The translations under genes and the position numbers were made by a program. Below the pieces are notes generated by a model. That model made no database searches and was not told where the DNA came from. It worked only from the letters and a program-made list of their open reading frames with translations. Source: Enterococcus florum (GTDB lineage: Bacteria > Bacillota > Bacilli > Lactobacillales > Enterococcaceae). From it: a stretch of DNA of 64,000 nucleotides. The stretch covers positions 1-64,000 of the forward strand of contig NZ_BJCC01000006.1 in assembly GCF_004309355.1 (NCBI RefSeq), given 5' to 3'. Shown one piece after another: positions 9,046-16,772 of the stretch; within the stretch, counting starts at the first letter, position 1, and each line of letters starts with the position of its first letter.

Positions 9046-10233
9046 ATGAATAAACAAGAGATCATTTATGTAGGCGCATGGGGCGCGGATATTCAAGGGG
9101 TAAATAATCCCGAAGCCGGCAATGGCGGGATCAAGGCCTATGATGCGGAAACGTTTGAGTTAGTCAGCAAAGTTACGCCAGATGTCAATGTCGGCAGTAT
9201 GGCGGTTGCTAAAAATGGTCGCTATATCTATGCCACGGATGAGCGCAAAGATCTAGGTGGTGTACATGGAAATGGCGGGGGTATCGCTGCTTATGCAGTT
9301 GATGCAGCTGGAAAACTTTCTTTCTTAAATGAAGTTTCTTCAGCCGGAGCCTATCCTTGCTACATTACAGTAGATAGTCAAAATAGATACGCTTTTGCGG
9401 CGAATCATGGCAATCATGAAGAAGTCATTACCCGAAGTGTGCGAACAGAACAAGGAACATATGCAGCCAAACGCTTCTTCGATGAAGGCAGCATCGCGAT
9501 GTTTCCGATCAAAACAGATGGGAGTTTAGGAGAATGCTGCGAACTTAAGGTTTTGGAAGGTTCTAGCGAATTGCCGCTATTCCAATGGACAAGTCATCCC
9601 CATAGTGTTTGTCTCGATCCAACCGAAAACTATCTCCTTTGTGCAGATAAGGGCTGCGATCTGATTCATGTCTATAAGATCGATTATGAAGTCGGAGCCT
9701 TGAAGGAAGTCTGGGCTCAAAAAACCGAAAAAGGATCAGGACCGCGACATATTGCGTTTCATCCAACCCAGCCGCTTCTTTATTGTAACAGTGAACAAAA
9801 TCATACAGTCCATAGTTACTCTTTTGATCCTCAAACAGGTGAGATGAACCATTTAAATCGCGCAGTTACAGTATCAGACGACTATCAACCAAAGGACGAT
9901 CCGACTGATATCTTCGCTCACAATCAAACCGCCGATCTGAAAGTCCATAAATCTGGCAACTTTTTATATGTCTCAAATCGCGGCGACGACAGCATCGCAA
10001 GCTATCGGCTGAATGGGGATGGAAAAATGCAATTGATCGAGATTATTTCTTCTGGCGGAGCGATACCTCGCAGTATCAATTTTGATTTAGCGGGTGAACA
10101 GTTATATGTCGTAAATCAACGTTCTGGTACGATCAATAAGTTTTCAGTCGATGATGATAGTGGAAAGTTAACAAATACAGACTCAGAAATTCAAGTCAAT
10201 AATCCAGTGAATATTCAATTTAGTGAGAGATAG
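9046..10233 (+). CDS. Lactonase-family seven-bladed beta-propeller protein (6-phosphogluconolactonase-like)
   Basis: A 395-residue protein of the lactonase/YbhE-type propeller family. Repeated blade ends such as YIYATDERKD, NRYAFAANHG, ENYLLCADKG, PLLYCNSEQN, NFLYVSNRGDDSI and QLYVVNQRSGT are visible, and HSVCLDP and GPRHIAFHP carry the family's conserved His-containing loops. Members hydrolyse 6-phosphogluconolactone or related aldonolactones. The ATG at 9046 follows the alpha-subunit stop by one base, so translation is probably coupled; an in-frame TTG at 9034 is less likely. In this operon it may open a lactone formed from the oxidised sugar; that step is inference. Confidence 0.8.
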   Translation: MNKQEIIYVGAWGADIQGVNNPEAGNGGIKAYDAETFELVSKVTPDVNVGSMAVAKNGRYIYATDERKDLGGVHGNGGGIAAYAVDAAGKLSFLNEVSSAGAYPCYITVDSQNRYAFAANHGNHEEVITRSVRTEQGTYAAKRFFDEGSIAMFPIKTDGSLGECCELKVLEGSSELPLFQWTSHPHSVCLDPTENYLLCADKGCDLIHVYKIDYEVGALKEVWAQKTEKGSGPRHIAFHPTQPLLYCNSEQNHTVHSYSFDPQTGEMNHLNRAVTVSDDYQPKDDPTDIFAHNQTADLKVHKSGNFLYVSNRGDDSIASYRLNGDGKMQLIEIISSGGAIPRSINFDLAGEQLYVVNQRSGTINKFSVDDDSGKLTNTDSEIQVNNPVNIQFSER

Positions 10234-10250
10234 AAAGAAGGAAGAGACAA

Positions 10251-11363
10251 ATGGAAAAACTAAAAATCGGTATTATCGGTACAGGAGGTATTTGCAACAA
10301 CAAACACCTGCCGTCTTTAGAAAAAGTTGCAGATAAAGCGGAAGTCGTGGCGTTATGCGATATCGAAGAAGAAAAAGCGTTAGCAACGGCTGAACGTCAC
10401 AATCTAACCGATGTCAAAATCTACACAGATTACCATGAATTGTTGAAGGACCCAAGTATTGATATTGTTCATGTGTGTACTCCAAACGTATCTCATTGTG
10501 AGATCACAGTCGCAGCGTTCGCGGCTGACAAGCATGTGTTATGTGAAAAACCAATGGCAGCGACCACAGAAGATGCCCGTAAAATGATGGAAGCTTGGAA
10601 AAAGAGCGACAAGAAATTTACTGTTGGCTATCAAAATCGCTTCCGGCATGATGTACAGGTATTGAAGAAATCATGTCAAGCTGGTGATTTAGGGGATATT
10701 TACTATGGTGAAGCCAATGCGATTCGTCGTAAAGCCGTACCAACTTGGGGTGTCTTTCCAGACAAATCGAAGCAAGGCGGCGGTCCATTGATCGATATTG
10801 GCACTCACGCATTAGATATTACGTTATGGTGCATGGACAACTATGAAGTGGATAGTGTGAGCGGTCAAGTCTTCTATAAATTGGGTAATTTGCCATCAGC
10901 AGCGGAAGGCAATACCTACGGTGCTTGGGATACTGAAACCTTTGAAGTAGAAGACTCAGCGATGGGCTTTATCAAATTCAAAAATGGTGCGTTGATCAAC
11001 CTGCGAGCATCGTGGGCATTGAACTATATGGATGCCAGAGAAGCGGCAACGACGCTTTGCGGAACCTTAGAAGGTGCTGAAATCAAATACGGCGGCAGCT
11101 ATGAAAATGCGGAACTGTGGTTTAACCATACGCGTCATGGAAAAATGAGTGAAGAAACCTTATCAGGCGAAGCGTTAGTGGATTATTTTGAAGGCGTCAA
11201 TGAGCCGGCTGGAGTGGTTGAAGCAAAGCAATGGATCGATGCGATTTTGACAGATGGCGAGCCGTGTGTGAAGCCAAGTGAAGCCTTCAAAGTTACACAA
11301 ATTTTAGATGCGATCTACCAAGCTTCTGATGGAAATCAAACAATCAAATTAGCGATGGAATAA
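10251..11363 (+). CDS. Gfo/Idh/MocA-family oxidoreductase (candidate glycoside 3-dehydrogenase)
   Basis: A 370-residue NAD(P)-dependent dehydrogenase. It has the Rossmann motif GIIGTGGICNNKHLP, then HVCTPNVSH, the catalytic-lysine motif CEKPMA (Lys about 101), and the substrate-domain motif GGGPLIDIGTHALD with the usual Asp and His. DgpA-type enzymes of this family oxidise C3 of C-glucosides so the deglycosidase can act. Position within the operon makes this or the next oxidoreductase the best candidate; the sequence alone does not decide which. GAAGGAAG lies before the ATG. A terminator-like hairpin follows at 11371, so the next gene may be expressed at a lower level. Confidence 0.82.
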   Translation: MEKLKIGIIGTGGICNNKHLPSLEKVADKAEVVALCDIEEEKALATAERHNLTDVKIYTDYHELLKDPSIDIVHVCTPNVSHCEITVAAFAADKHVLCEKPMAATTEDARKMMEAWKKSDKKFTVGYQNRFRHDVQVLKKSCQAGDLGDIYYGEANAIRRKAVPTWGVFPDKSKQGGGPLIDIGTHALDITLWCMDNYEVDSVSGQVFYKLGNLPSAAEGNTYGAWDTETFEVEDSAMGFIKFKNGALINLRASWALNYMDAREAATTLCGTLEGAEIKYGGSYENAELWFNHTRHGKMSEETLSGEALVDYFEGVNEPAGVVEAKQWIDAILTDGEPCVKPSEAFKVTQILDAIYQASDGNQTIKLAME

Positions 11364-11370
11364 GCTGAAT

Positions 11371-11403
11371 AAGACGGTCAAGTATTGGCCGTCTTTTTTT
11401 AAA
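11371..11403 (+). terminator. Internal terminator between the two oxidoreductases
   Basis: AAGACGGTCA at 11371-11380 pairs with TGGCCGTCTT at 11386-11395 (one G-U pair) and runs into seven Ts. It may give partial termination inside the operon. Confidence 0.75.
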
Positions 11404-11422
11404 AAGAAAGGACGGAATTATC

Positions 11423-12517
11423 ATGAAATACAGATATGCAGTAGTCGGATACGGCTTTATCGGTCGCCGTCATGTAGCGACGCTAAAAAGTATAGACAAT
11501 GTAGATTGCGTAGCGGTTTGTGACACAAATCCGCAACGGTTAGAAGAAGTACGTGAGATTTATCCAGAAATTGAGATTTATAGAACAATTGACCAGCTTT
11601 TGGAAGAGTCAGATATTAACGGTGTGATCATCTCGGCAAACAATAACCAGCACAAAGAATTAGTCATAAAATCCGCACGGGCAGGAATGGATATTATTTG
11701 TGAGAAACCTGCTGCAATGAGTGTAGCGGAATTCGATGAGATGATGGAGGCCGTTGATCAAGCAGGCGTTACCTTAACGGTTCATCAGCAACGTCGCTTT
11801 GATAAGGATTTTCAAACCATCAAGAAATGCTACGAAGACAGGTCTTTAGGCGATGTTTATACGATCAAGAGCTCGTTATACGGCTACAACGGTAATATGC
11901 ATGATTGGCATGTATATAAATCTGAGGGGGGCGGCATGCTTTATGATTGGGGTGTTCATCTGATCGATCAGATTTTGTATATGATGGATAGTCCATTGAA
12001 AGCAGTCTTTGCGGATATTCGCAATGTAATCAATAAAGAAGTCGATGATTATTTCAATATTCTGCTGCGTTTTGAAAATGGTGTGACGGCTGAGATAGAA
12101 CTAGGAACCTATTACCTATCGGATCAAAAAGACTGGTTCGAACGTCACTGGTATATGGGCGGCAATACTGGAAGCATGTACGCTAATAAGTTCGATCCAG
12201 AGGGCAAGATCGTTCGTACAACGAAACTATTAGAAAACGTGAATGAAGATCAAGATAAATCAGCCAAGTCTTACGGGCCAACTCGTTCATTCGGTGTGCC
12301 GGAACCAGGTTTGATCGTGACTGAAGACATTCCAAAAGTCGAGACAGAACATATTGAATTCTTCGAAAATTACTTTGCCACCTTGGCCGGAAAGGCTGAA
12401 CTTTTAGTTAAACCGCAAGAAGTTCGTAAAGTATTGGAAGTTATGGAAGCCTGTTGGAAGTCTGCCGAAACGTTCTCAAGTGTGGCATTTGAGCCATCTA
12501 TGGAAGTAAAAGTCTAG
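11423..12517 (+). CDS. Gfo/Idh/MocA-family oxidoreductase
   Basis: A 364-residue paralogue-type oxidoreductase with the nucleotide-binding motif AVVGYGFIGRRHVA, VCDTNPQRL at the end of strand 2, CEKPAAM with the catalytic lysine, and GGGMLYDWGVHLIDQIL in the substrate domain. It is clearly different in sequence from the preceding oxidoreductase, so it is not a recent duplicate. Possible roles are oxidation of a second glycoside class, or reduction of the released 3-keto sugar to recycle cofactor. AAAGGAC precedes the ATG, and the MFS gene starts 19 bases after the stop. Confidence 0.82.
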   Translation: MKYRYAVVGYGFIGRRHVATLKSIDNVDCVAVCDTNPQRLEEVREIYPEIEIYRTIDQLLEESDINGVIISANNNQHKELVIKSARAGMDIICEKPAAMSVAEFDEMMEAVDQAGVTLTVHQQRRFDKDFQTIKKCYEDRSLGDVYTIKSSLYGYNGNMHDWHVYKSEGGGMLYDWGVHLIDQILYMMDSPLKAVFADIRNVINKEVDDYFNILLRFENGVTAEIELGTYYLSDQKDWFERHWYMGGNTGSMYANKFDPEGKIVRTTKLLENVNEDQDKSAKSYGPTRSFGVPEPGLIVTEDIPKVETEHIEFFENYFATLAGKAELLVKPQEVRKVLEVMEACWKSAETFSSVAFEPSMEVKV

Positions 12518-12536
12518 TTTTTAAGGGGAAATAAAC

Positions 12537-13892
12537 ATGCAAGAAAATGTAGTAAGTAACTTTATTGATAATAGTAAACTCGGAAAATTTCATGTTACAT
12601 TGGTCGCTTTGGGGGTCTTTCTGATTGCCTTTACCGGGTATGGTGCGACAGCTTATGGATCAATTATCACTTCAATTACGTCTGAATGGAACTTGAATGC
12701 GACAGTGTTGGGATATATGGGTAGTTTATCCGAATTTGGTTCGATGTTTGGTGCAGTAATCTTAAGTATCATCAGCAATCGTTTAGGTGTGAAAAAGGTC
12801 TTGATCGGTTCGGTCTTGATGTTCTGTGTCTTTACCTTTGGACAATCCGTAGTGAATACTCCAGTTTTATTCGCAATTTTCCGATTTTTTGCAGGGGTTG
12901 GTTTTGGTGGGGTAATTCCGTTGGTCATTTCATTGTTGTCGGAATATGCGCCAAAGAGCAGCAAAAGTAAATCCGTGGCAATCGCTTTGTGCGGGAATCA
13001 AATCGGCTCGATCATTGCTTCTTTGTTAGCAATCGTGATTCTGCCACGTTTGGGATGGCGTCCGGTGCTGTGGATGGCCTTCGTTCCTGTTTTGTTTTTG
13101 TTTTTCATTATTAAACTCGTGCCAGAGTCAGCCCAGTATTTAGTGAAGCACAAGGAAACTGAAAAGCTGAAAAAAGTTCTGGGGAGAATTGATCAGGATT
13201 ACACTAAAAAGATCAATCTTGAGCAGTTGGAGACTATGAACAATGAAAGTATGCATTCAGAAAATAAAGTATCATACTTTGCTCTATTTAATAGTCGTTT
13301 CATTCTCGTGACGTTATTGGCTTGTATCATTTATATTATGGGGCTGCTTTTCATCAACGGAGTCATTGTTTGGCTGCCGGGGGTAATGATACAAAATGGG
13401 TTCTCTTTAGGCTCCAGCTTAGCTTTCTCGATTTTCTTAAATGTGGGAACGATTGCGGGGACGGTAGTTTGGGGAGCTGTGGCTGATCGCAAAGGTTTTA
13501 AGATACTCTTGCCAGCTGTTTATGGCATCGGAGCAGTTGTATTGATGCTGATGGGTGTAAAAACCAATATCATCATTTTGTATCTTTTTGTATTCTTAAT
13601 TGGTTTCTTCTTGTTCTCAGCTCATAGTTTAGTGAATGCATTTGTTTCACAACACTATCCAGAAGAATTACGGACTTCAGCAGTTGGTTTGGTGAACAGT
13701 GTCGGTCGGCTAGGCGGAATCTTTGGTCCAACATTAGGTGGTCTGCTATTATCCGCCAATGCTTCAATCAGTACCTGGTTCGTTACCTTTGGTGCTACCG
13801 GCTTGATTGCTGCAATATCATTCGTAGCAATCAATCTGATTACCAAGGTAAAGGATGCTGAAATAGATAAAGCGGATGCTGTTGAAGGGTAA
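12537..13892 (+). CDS. MFS transporter, possibly for glycoside or aromatic substrate
   Basis: A 451-residue major facilitator protein with about 12 membrane helices. The loop SNRLGVKKVLIGS between helices 2 and 3 fits the family's motif A, and ADRKGFKILLP is its counterpart in the second half. FRFFAGVGFGGVIPLVISLLSEYAP resembles the R-x-x-x-G-x-G-x-G-G segment of the sugar and aromatic-acid:H+ symporter branches. It is the last gene of the C-glycoside operon and may import the glycoside or export or import the phenolic aglycone. AGGGG is visible before the ATG. Confidence 0.78.
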   Translation: MQENVVSNFIDNSKLGKFHVTLVALGVFLIAFTGYGATAYGSIITSITSEWNLNATVLGYMGSLSEFGSMFGAVILSIISNRLGVKKVLIGSVLMFCVFTFGQSVVNTPVLFAIFRFFAGVGFGGVIPLVISLLSEYAPKSSKSKSVAIALCGNQIGSIIASLLAIVILPRLGWRPVLWMAFVPVLFLFFIIKLVPESAQYLVKHKETEKLKKVLGRIDQDYTKKINLEQLETMNNESMHSENKVSYFALFNSRFILVTLLACIIYIMGLLFINGVIVWLPGVMIQNGFSLGSSLAFSIFLNVGTIAGTVVWGAVADRKGFKILLPAVYGIGAVVLMLMGVKTNIIILYLFVFLIGFFLFSAHSLVNAFVSQHYPEELRTSAVGLVNSVGRLGGIFGPTLGGLLLSANASISTWFVTFGATGLIAAISFVAINLITKVKDAEIDKADAVEG

Positions 13893-13905
13893 TCGAAATG
13901 AATAG

Positions 13906-13950
13906 TAGCAAAAGCAGTTGGTAAAGAATTATCAGCTGCTTCTTTTGCTA
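13906..13950 (+). terminator. Hairpin at the end of the C-glycoside operon
   Basis: TAGCAAAAG (13906-13914) pairs with CTTTTGCTA (near 13942-13950), with an inner CAGTTG/CAGCTG pairing and an imperfect middle. No long T run follows. Confidence 0.45.
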
Positions 13951-13971
13951 AGTGATGCTCAGGAAGGCTAG

Positions 13972-13999
13972 TTACTTACTGAAACTGTTTTGCTATAAT
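13972..13999 (+). promoter_or_regulatory. Promoter of the AraC-GH39 regulator gene
   Basis: TATAAT (13994-13999) preceded by TGC gives an extended -10, with a weak TTACTT about 16 bases upstream. The untranslated leader is about 70 bases. Confidence 0.5.
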
Positions 14000-14076
14000 T
14001 GGTCAATAAGCTAAATTACTTGGCTGCTATACAGCTTGATAAAGGAACTGAGATTTAGCTGATAAGGAGGATAAAA

Positions 14077-16521
14077 ATGGAAAAGGATTATCTCTCTTCG
14101 GATTTATTAATGGATGTTGAATTTACGACTCAAGGTGAAACAAAGACCCATTACCACGAAAATTTTGAGCTCTTATATGTATTGAATGGTGAATTATCGA
14201 TCATTGTCGAAGGCGAAGAGTATCAGCTGAAGCAAAAAGACTTGATCATTATTAATTACAATCGTAAGCATCGCTACATAGGTTCAGATGATCTTTTTCT
14301 TGCCCGCTTCGTTATTTCATACAGCAAGGTAAAAGAGTTATTATCCAATGATATGATTTTATTTTGGTGCAATTCGACTTTGGAAAAAAATGAATCTTAT
14401 GACGAAATGAGAAAAATCATCGATCAGATTCTCAATCAGCAGATCATGACCAATCATAAAAATCAAATCTATAAAATGAGTTTGTATTATCAATTGCTTC
14501 ATGTGATTTCCAAGAATTTTCTTTTAACTTCAGAGAATGTACGCTATCAATCGGAGAAGAAGAGCGACAGTCGGATGGAAGAAATTTTTCAATTCATTCG
14601 CGCAAATTATCAGAAGAGCATCACTTTGCAGGAATTAGCTGATCATTTCTTTCTTTCGACGGCGTACTTGTCAAAATATATCAAAAAGAAATGCAATGTC
14701 AGTTTTACGGATTTGGTCAATTCTGTGCGACTGACACACTCTATGACCGATTTGCTGTATACGGATGCTTCCATCATGAAGATCGCGATGGACAACGGCT
14801 TTGCCAGTGTGGCGGCTTACAATAAAGTTTTTAAAGAAGCCTACGACATGACGCCATCTCTATTTCGAAAAAATTCAGTGACTGCTGAGAAGAAGGAACG
14901 CGATACGCAAGATAGTGATCAGTTACGTGAACGATTAAATAGCTATCTGAATGAGAACAAGATCACGGATGATCAAGATGAGGAAAGTCATGATCGCAAT
15001 ATTTCTTTCATGCTGGATAAGCAGAATATTTATAAGCAAACGAGCTATTATAGCAAGCTGATCAATGCCGGAACAGCAATTGATTTGACCAAGTCAGATT
15101 TTCAGGAGCAGATCATCTATTTGAAGAATAAGCTTGGTGCAGAATATATTCGCTTCTGGGATATTTATGACCCTAATCTATACTTAGACATCCATGCTCC
15201 GAAAGAGGCTTTAAACTTCAGCAAACTGGATACAGTGATTGATTTCCTAGTCAAGAATCAATTGAAGCCTTATATTGAACTTGGTTCTAAACCCATTCGC
15301 TTATTAAAAAATACTCAAGATGCTTTGGTGGAGATCCCGAGAAATGAAAACTTCGATTCGGCGGAAGAGATGCAGCGCTTTTTTAGAGAATTGATCCGGC
15401 ATTTTATTAAGCGTTATGGATCAGAAGAAGTTCAACAGTGGTATTTTGAATATTGGAAAAAAGAAGACATCGCCTTTCTCGATTTACGCTATAATTATTC
15501 GCCGCAGACCGAAGACGTGCATCGTAAATACTTTGCAACTTTTGATAAAATTGCCGGAACGCTTAGAAAAATATTACCAGACATCAAAATCGGCGGCGGT
15601 GGTTTTCCGGTGCAGCACTATGGAAATAAAGGCTTTAGCGATCTGTTATCTTTATGGCAAGAGTACGATGAAAAACCGAATTTTTTGACGATTACTTGCT
15701 ATCCTTATCAGTTGGAAAAGGAATCAGATAACTATTATGAAAAGAAATCAACGGATGTTTTCTTTATCAAACATAATTTGGAAGTCGTTAAGGAATCAAT
15801 GGAGCATAGTGATTTTCCGGACACTCCGATTCATGTTTCTGAATACAGCTTGACACTTTCCAATCGTAATCCAGTCAACGATCATTGTTCGAAGGGAAGC
15901 TATCTGATCCAAAATATGATCTCGACCATCGGAGGCGCTGAGCTGTTTGGTCATTGGTTGGGAACGGATATCTATGCCGATCTGCAAGATTCTCAAGGTT
16001 TTCTTTTTGGGGGATGCGGGTTACTTACGAAGACGGGTGTGGCGAAACCAGCGTTCTATGCACTTGAATTTCTAAACTCACTTTATGAAGATGTCTATTA
16101 TAAAGAGAAACACTGCATCATCACAGGGAACACAAGAGGATCATTTCGTATCGCATGTCATAATTACCGTAAGTTGAATTTCAATTACTATTTGATGGAT
16201 GAGAGCAAAATCCAATTAGATAACTTACAAAATCTGTTTGAAGATAATGAGTCTTTGACCTTGAATATCGATATCAATGGTGTCGAAAATGGCAGTTATG
16301 TCATCAAATCGCGCGTGGTGAATCGATCGCATGGCAGTGTACAAGATGAATGGAGCCGCTTTGACTTAAAAGAATTGAGTATGAACGAACAAGATTATCT
16401 GCATCGGATCAGCACGCCAAGACTCTTGAACACAAAAGTCAAAGTTGAAAACAGTCGACTGCAATTTTCGATTCATCTAAAGCCTCATGAAATACGTTAT
16501 TTACACGTGACAGCTGAATAA
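14077..16521 (+). CDS. AraC-family regulator fused to a GH39-like domain
   Basis: An 814-residue three-part protein. Residues 1 to about 140 form a cupin-like sensor (THYHENFELLYVLNGEL, then a KQKDLIIINYNRKH strand). Residues about 167-267 form two AraC helix-turn-helix units (ITLQELADHFFLSTAYLSKY and IMKIAMDNGFASVAAYNKVFK). Residues about 320-814 resemble glycoside hydrolase family 39. In GH39 enzymes the acid/base Glu sits in an N-E-P motif; here the equivalent stretch reads YFEYWKKED (about 453-461), with Lys-Lys in its place. The nucleophile-like Glu in HVSEYS (about 587) remains. This suggests a catalytically dead, sugar-sensing domain. It lacks a signal peptide and has AAGGAGG before the ATG. 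It probably controls the operon to its left, the PTS operon to its right, or both. Confidence 0.85.
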   Translation: MEKDYLSSDLLMDVEFTTQGETKTHYHENFELLYVLNGELSIIVEGEEYQLKQKDLIIINYNRKHRYIGSDDLFLARFVISYSKVKELLSNDMILFWCNSTLEKNESYDEMRKIIDQILNQQIMTNHKNQIYKMSLYYQLLHVISKNFLLTSENVRYQSEKKSDSRMEEIFQFIRANYQKSITLQELADHFFLSTAYLSKYIKKKCNVSFTDLVNSVRLTHSMTDLLYTDASIMKIAMDNGFASVAAYNKVFKEAYDMTPSLFRKNSVTAEKKERDTQDSDQLRERLNSYLNENKITDDQDEESHDRNISFMLDKQNIYKQTSYYSKLINAGTAIDLTKSDFQEQIIYLKNKLGAEYIRFWDIYDPNLYLDIHAPKEALNFSKLDTVIDFLVKNQLKPYIELGSKPIRLLKNTQDALVEIPRNENFDSAEEMQRFFRELIRHFIKRYGSEEVQQWYFEYWKKEDIAFLDLRYNYSPQTEDVHRKYFATFDKIAGTLRKILPDIKIGGGGFPVQHYGNKGFSDLLSLWQEYDEKPNFLTITCYPYQLEKESDNYYEKKSTDVFFIKHNLEVVKESMEHSDFPDTPIHVSEYSLTLSNRNPVNDHCSKGSYLIQNMISTIGGAELFGHWLGTDIYADLQDSQGFLFGGCGLLTKTGVAKPAFYALEFLNSLYEDVYYKEKHCIITGNTRGSFRIACHNYRKLNFNYYLMDESKIQLDNLQNLFEDNESLTLNIDINGVENGSYVIKSRVVNRSHGSVQDEWSRFDLKELSMNEQDYLHRISTPRLLNTKVKVENSRLQFSIHLKPHEIRYLHVTAE

Positions 16522-16523
16522 GT

Positions 16524-16573
16524 AAAGACCTGAAATGCCTCTAACTCAGCAGAGGCAACTCAGGTCTTTTTTT
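16524..16573 (+). terminator. Intrinsic terminator after the AraC-GH39 gene
   Basis: AAAGACCTGA pairs with TCAGGTCTTT, an inner GCCTCT pairs with AGAGGC, and the hairpin ends in seven Ts. Confidence 0.85.
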
Positions 16574-16582
16574 GGACAAAAT

Positions 16583-16612
16583 TTGACTGTCATATTATTG
16601 CTTTTCTAAAAT
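16583..16612 (+). promoter_or_regulatory. Promoter of the PTS operon
   Basis: TTGACT (16583-16588), an 18-base spacer and TAAAAT (16607-16612) form a good sigma-A promoter. The leader to the ATG is about 155 bases. I see no clear LicT-type antiterminator hairpin in it. Confidence 0.55.
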
Positions 16613-16772
16613 CGCCTTTATTTTTTTGGAGAAAAACAGCCAAATATGCTCACCATATTGCGTATAACTTCGGATGAGTTCATGCTGGAAAGCTTCTATT
16701 ATTAGCAGTAAGAAAGAGTTATCTTTGCAGGATCAAAACGCATTACAAAAAGGAGAAAGGACTTAAATTGAG

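Noticed and set aside
16613-16772. LicT/SacY-type antiterminator in the PTS leader
   Set aside because: No hairpin with the expected conserved RAT sequence overlapping a terminator could be seen, and no terminator lies in the leader.
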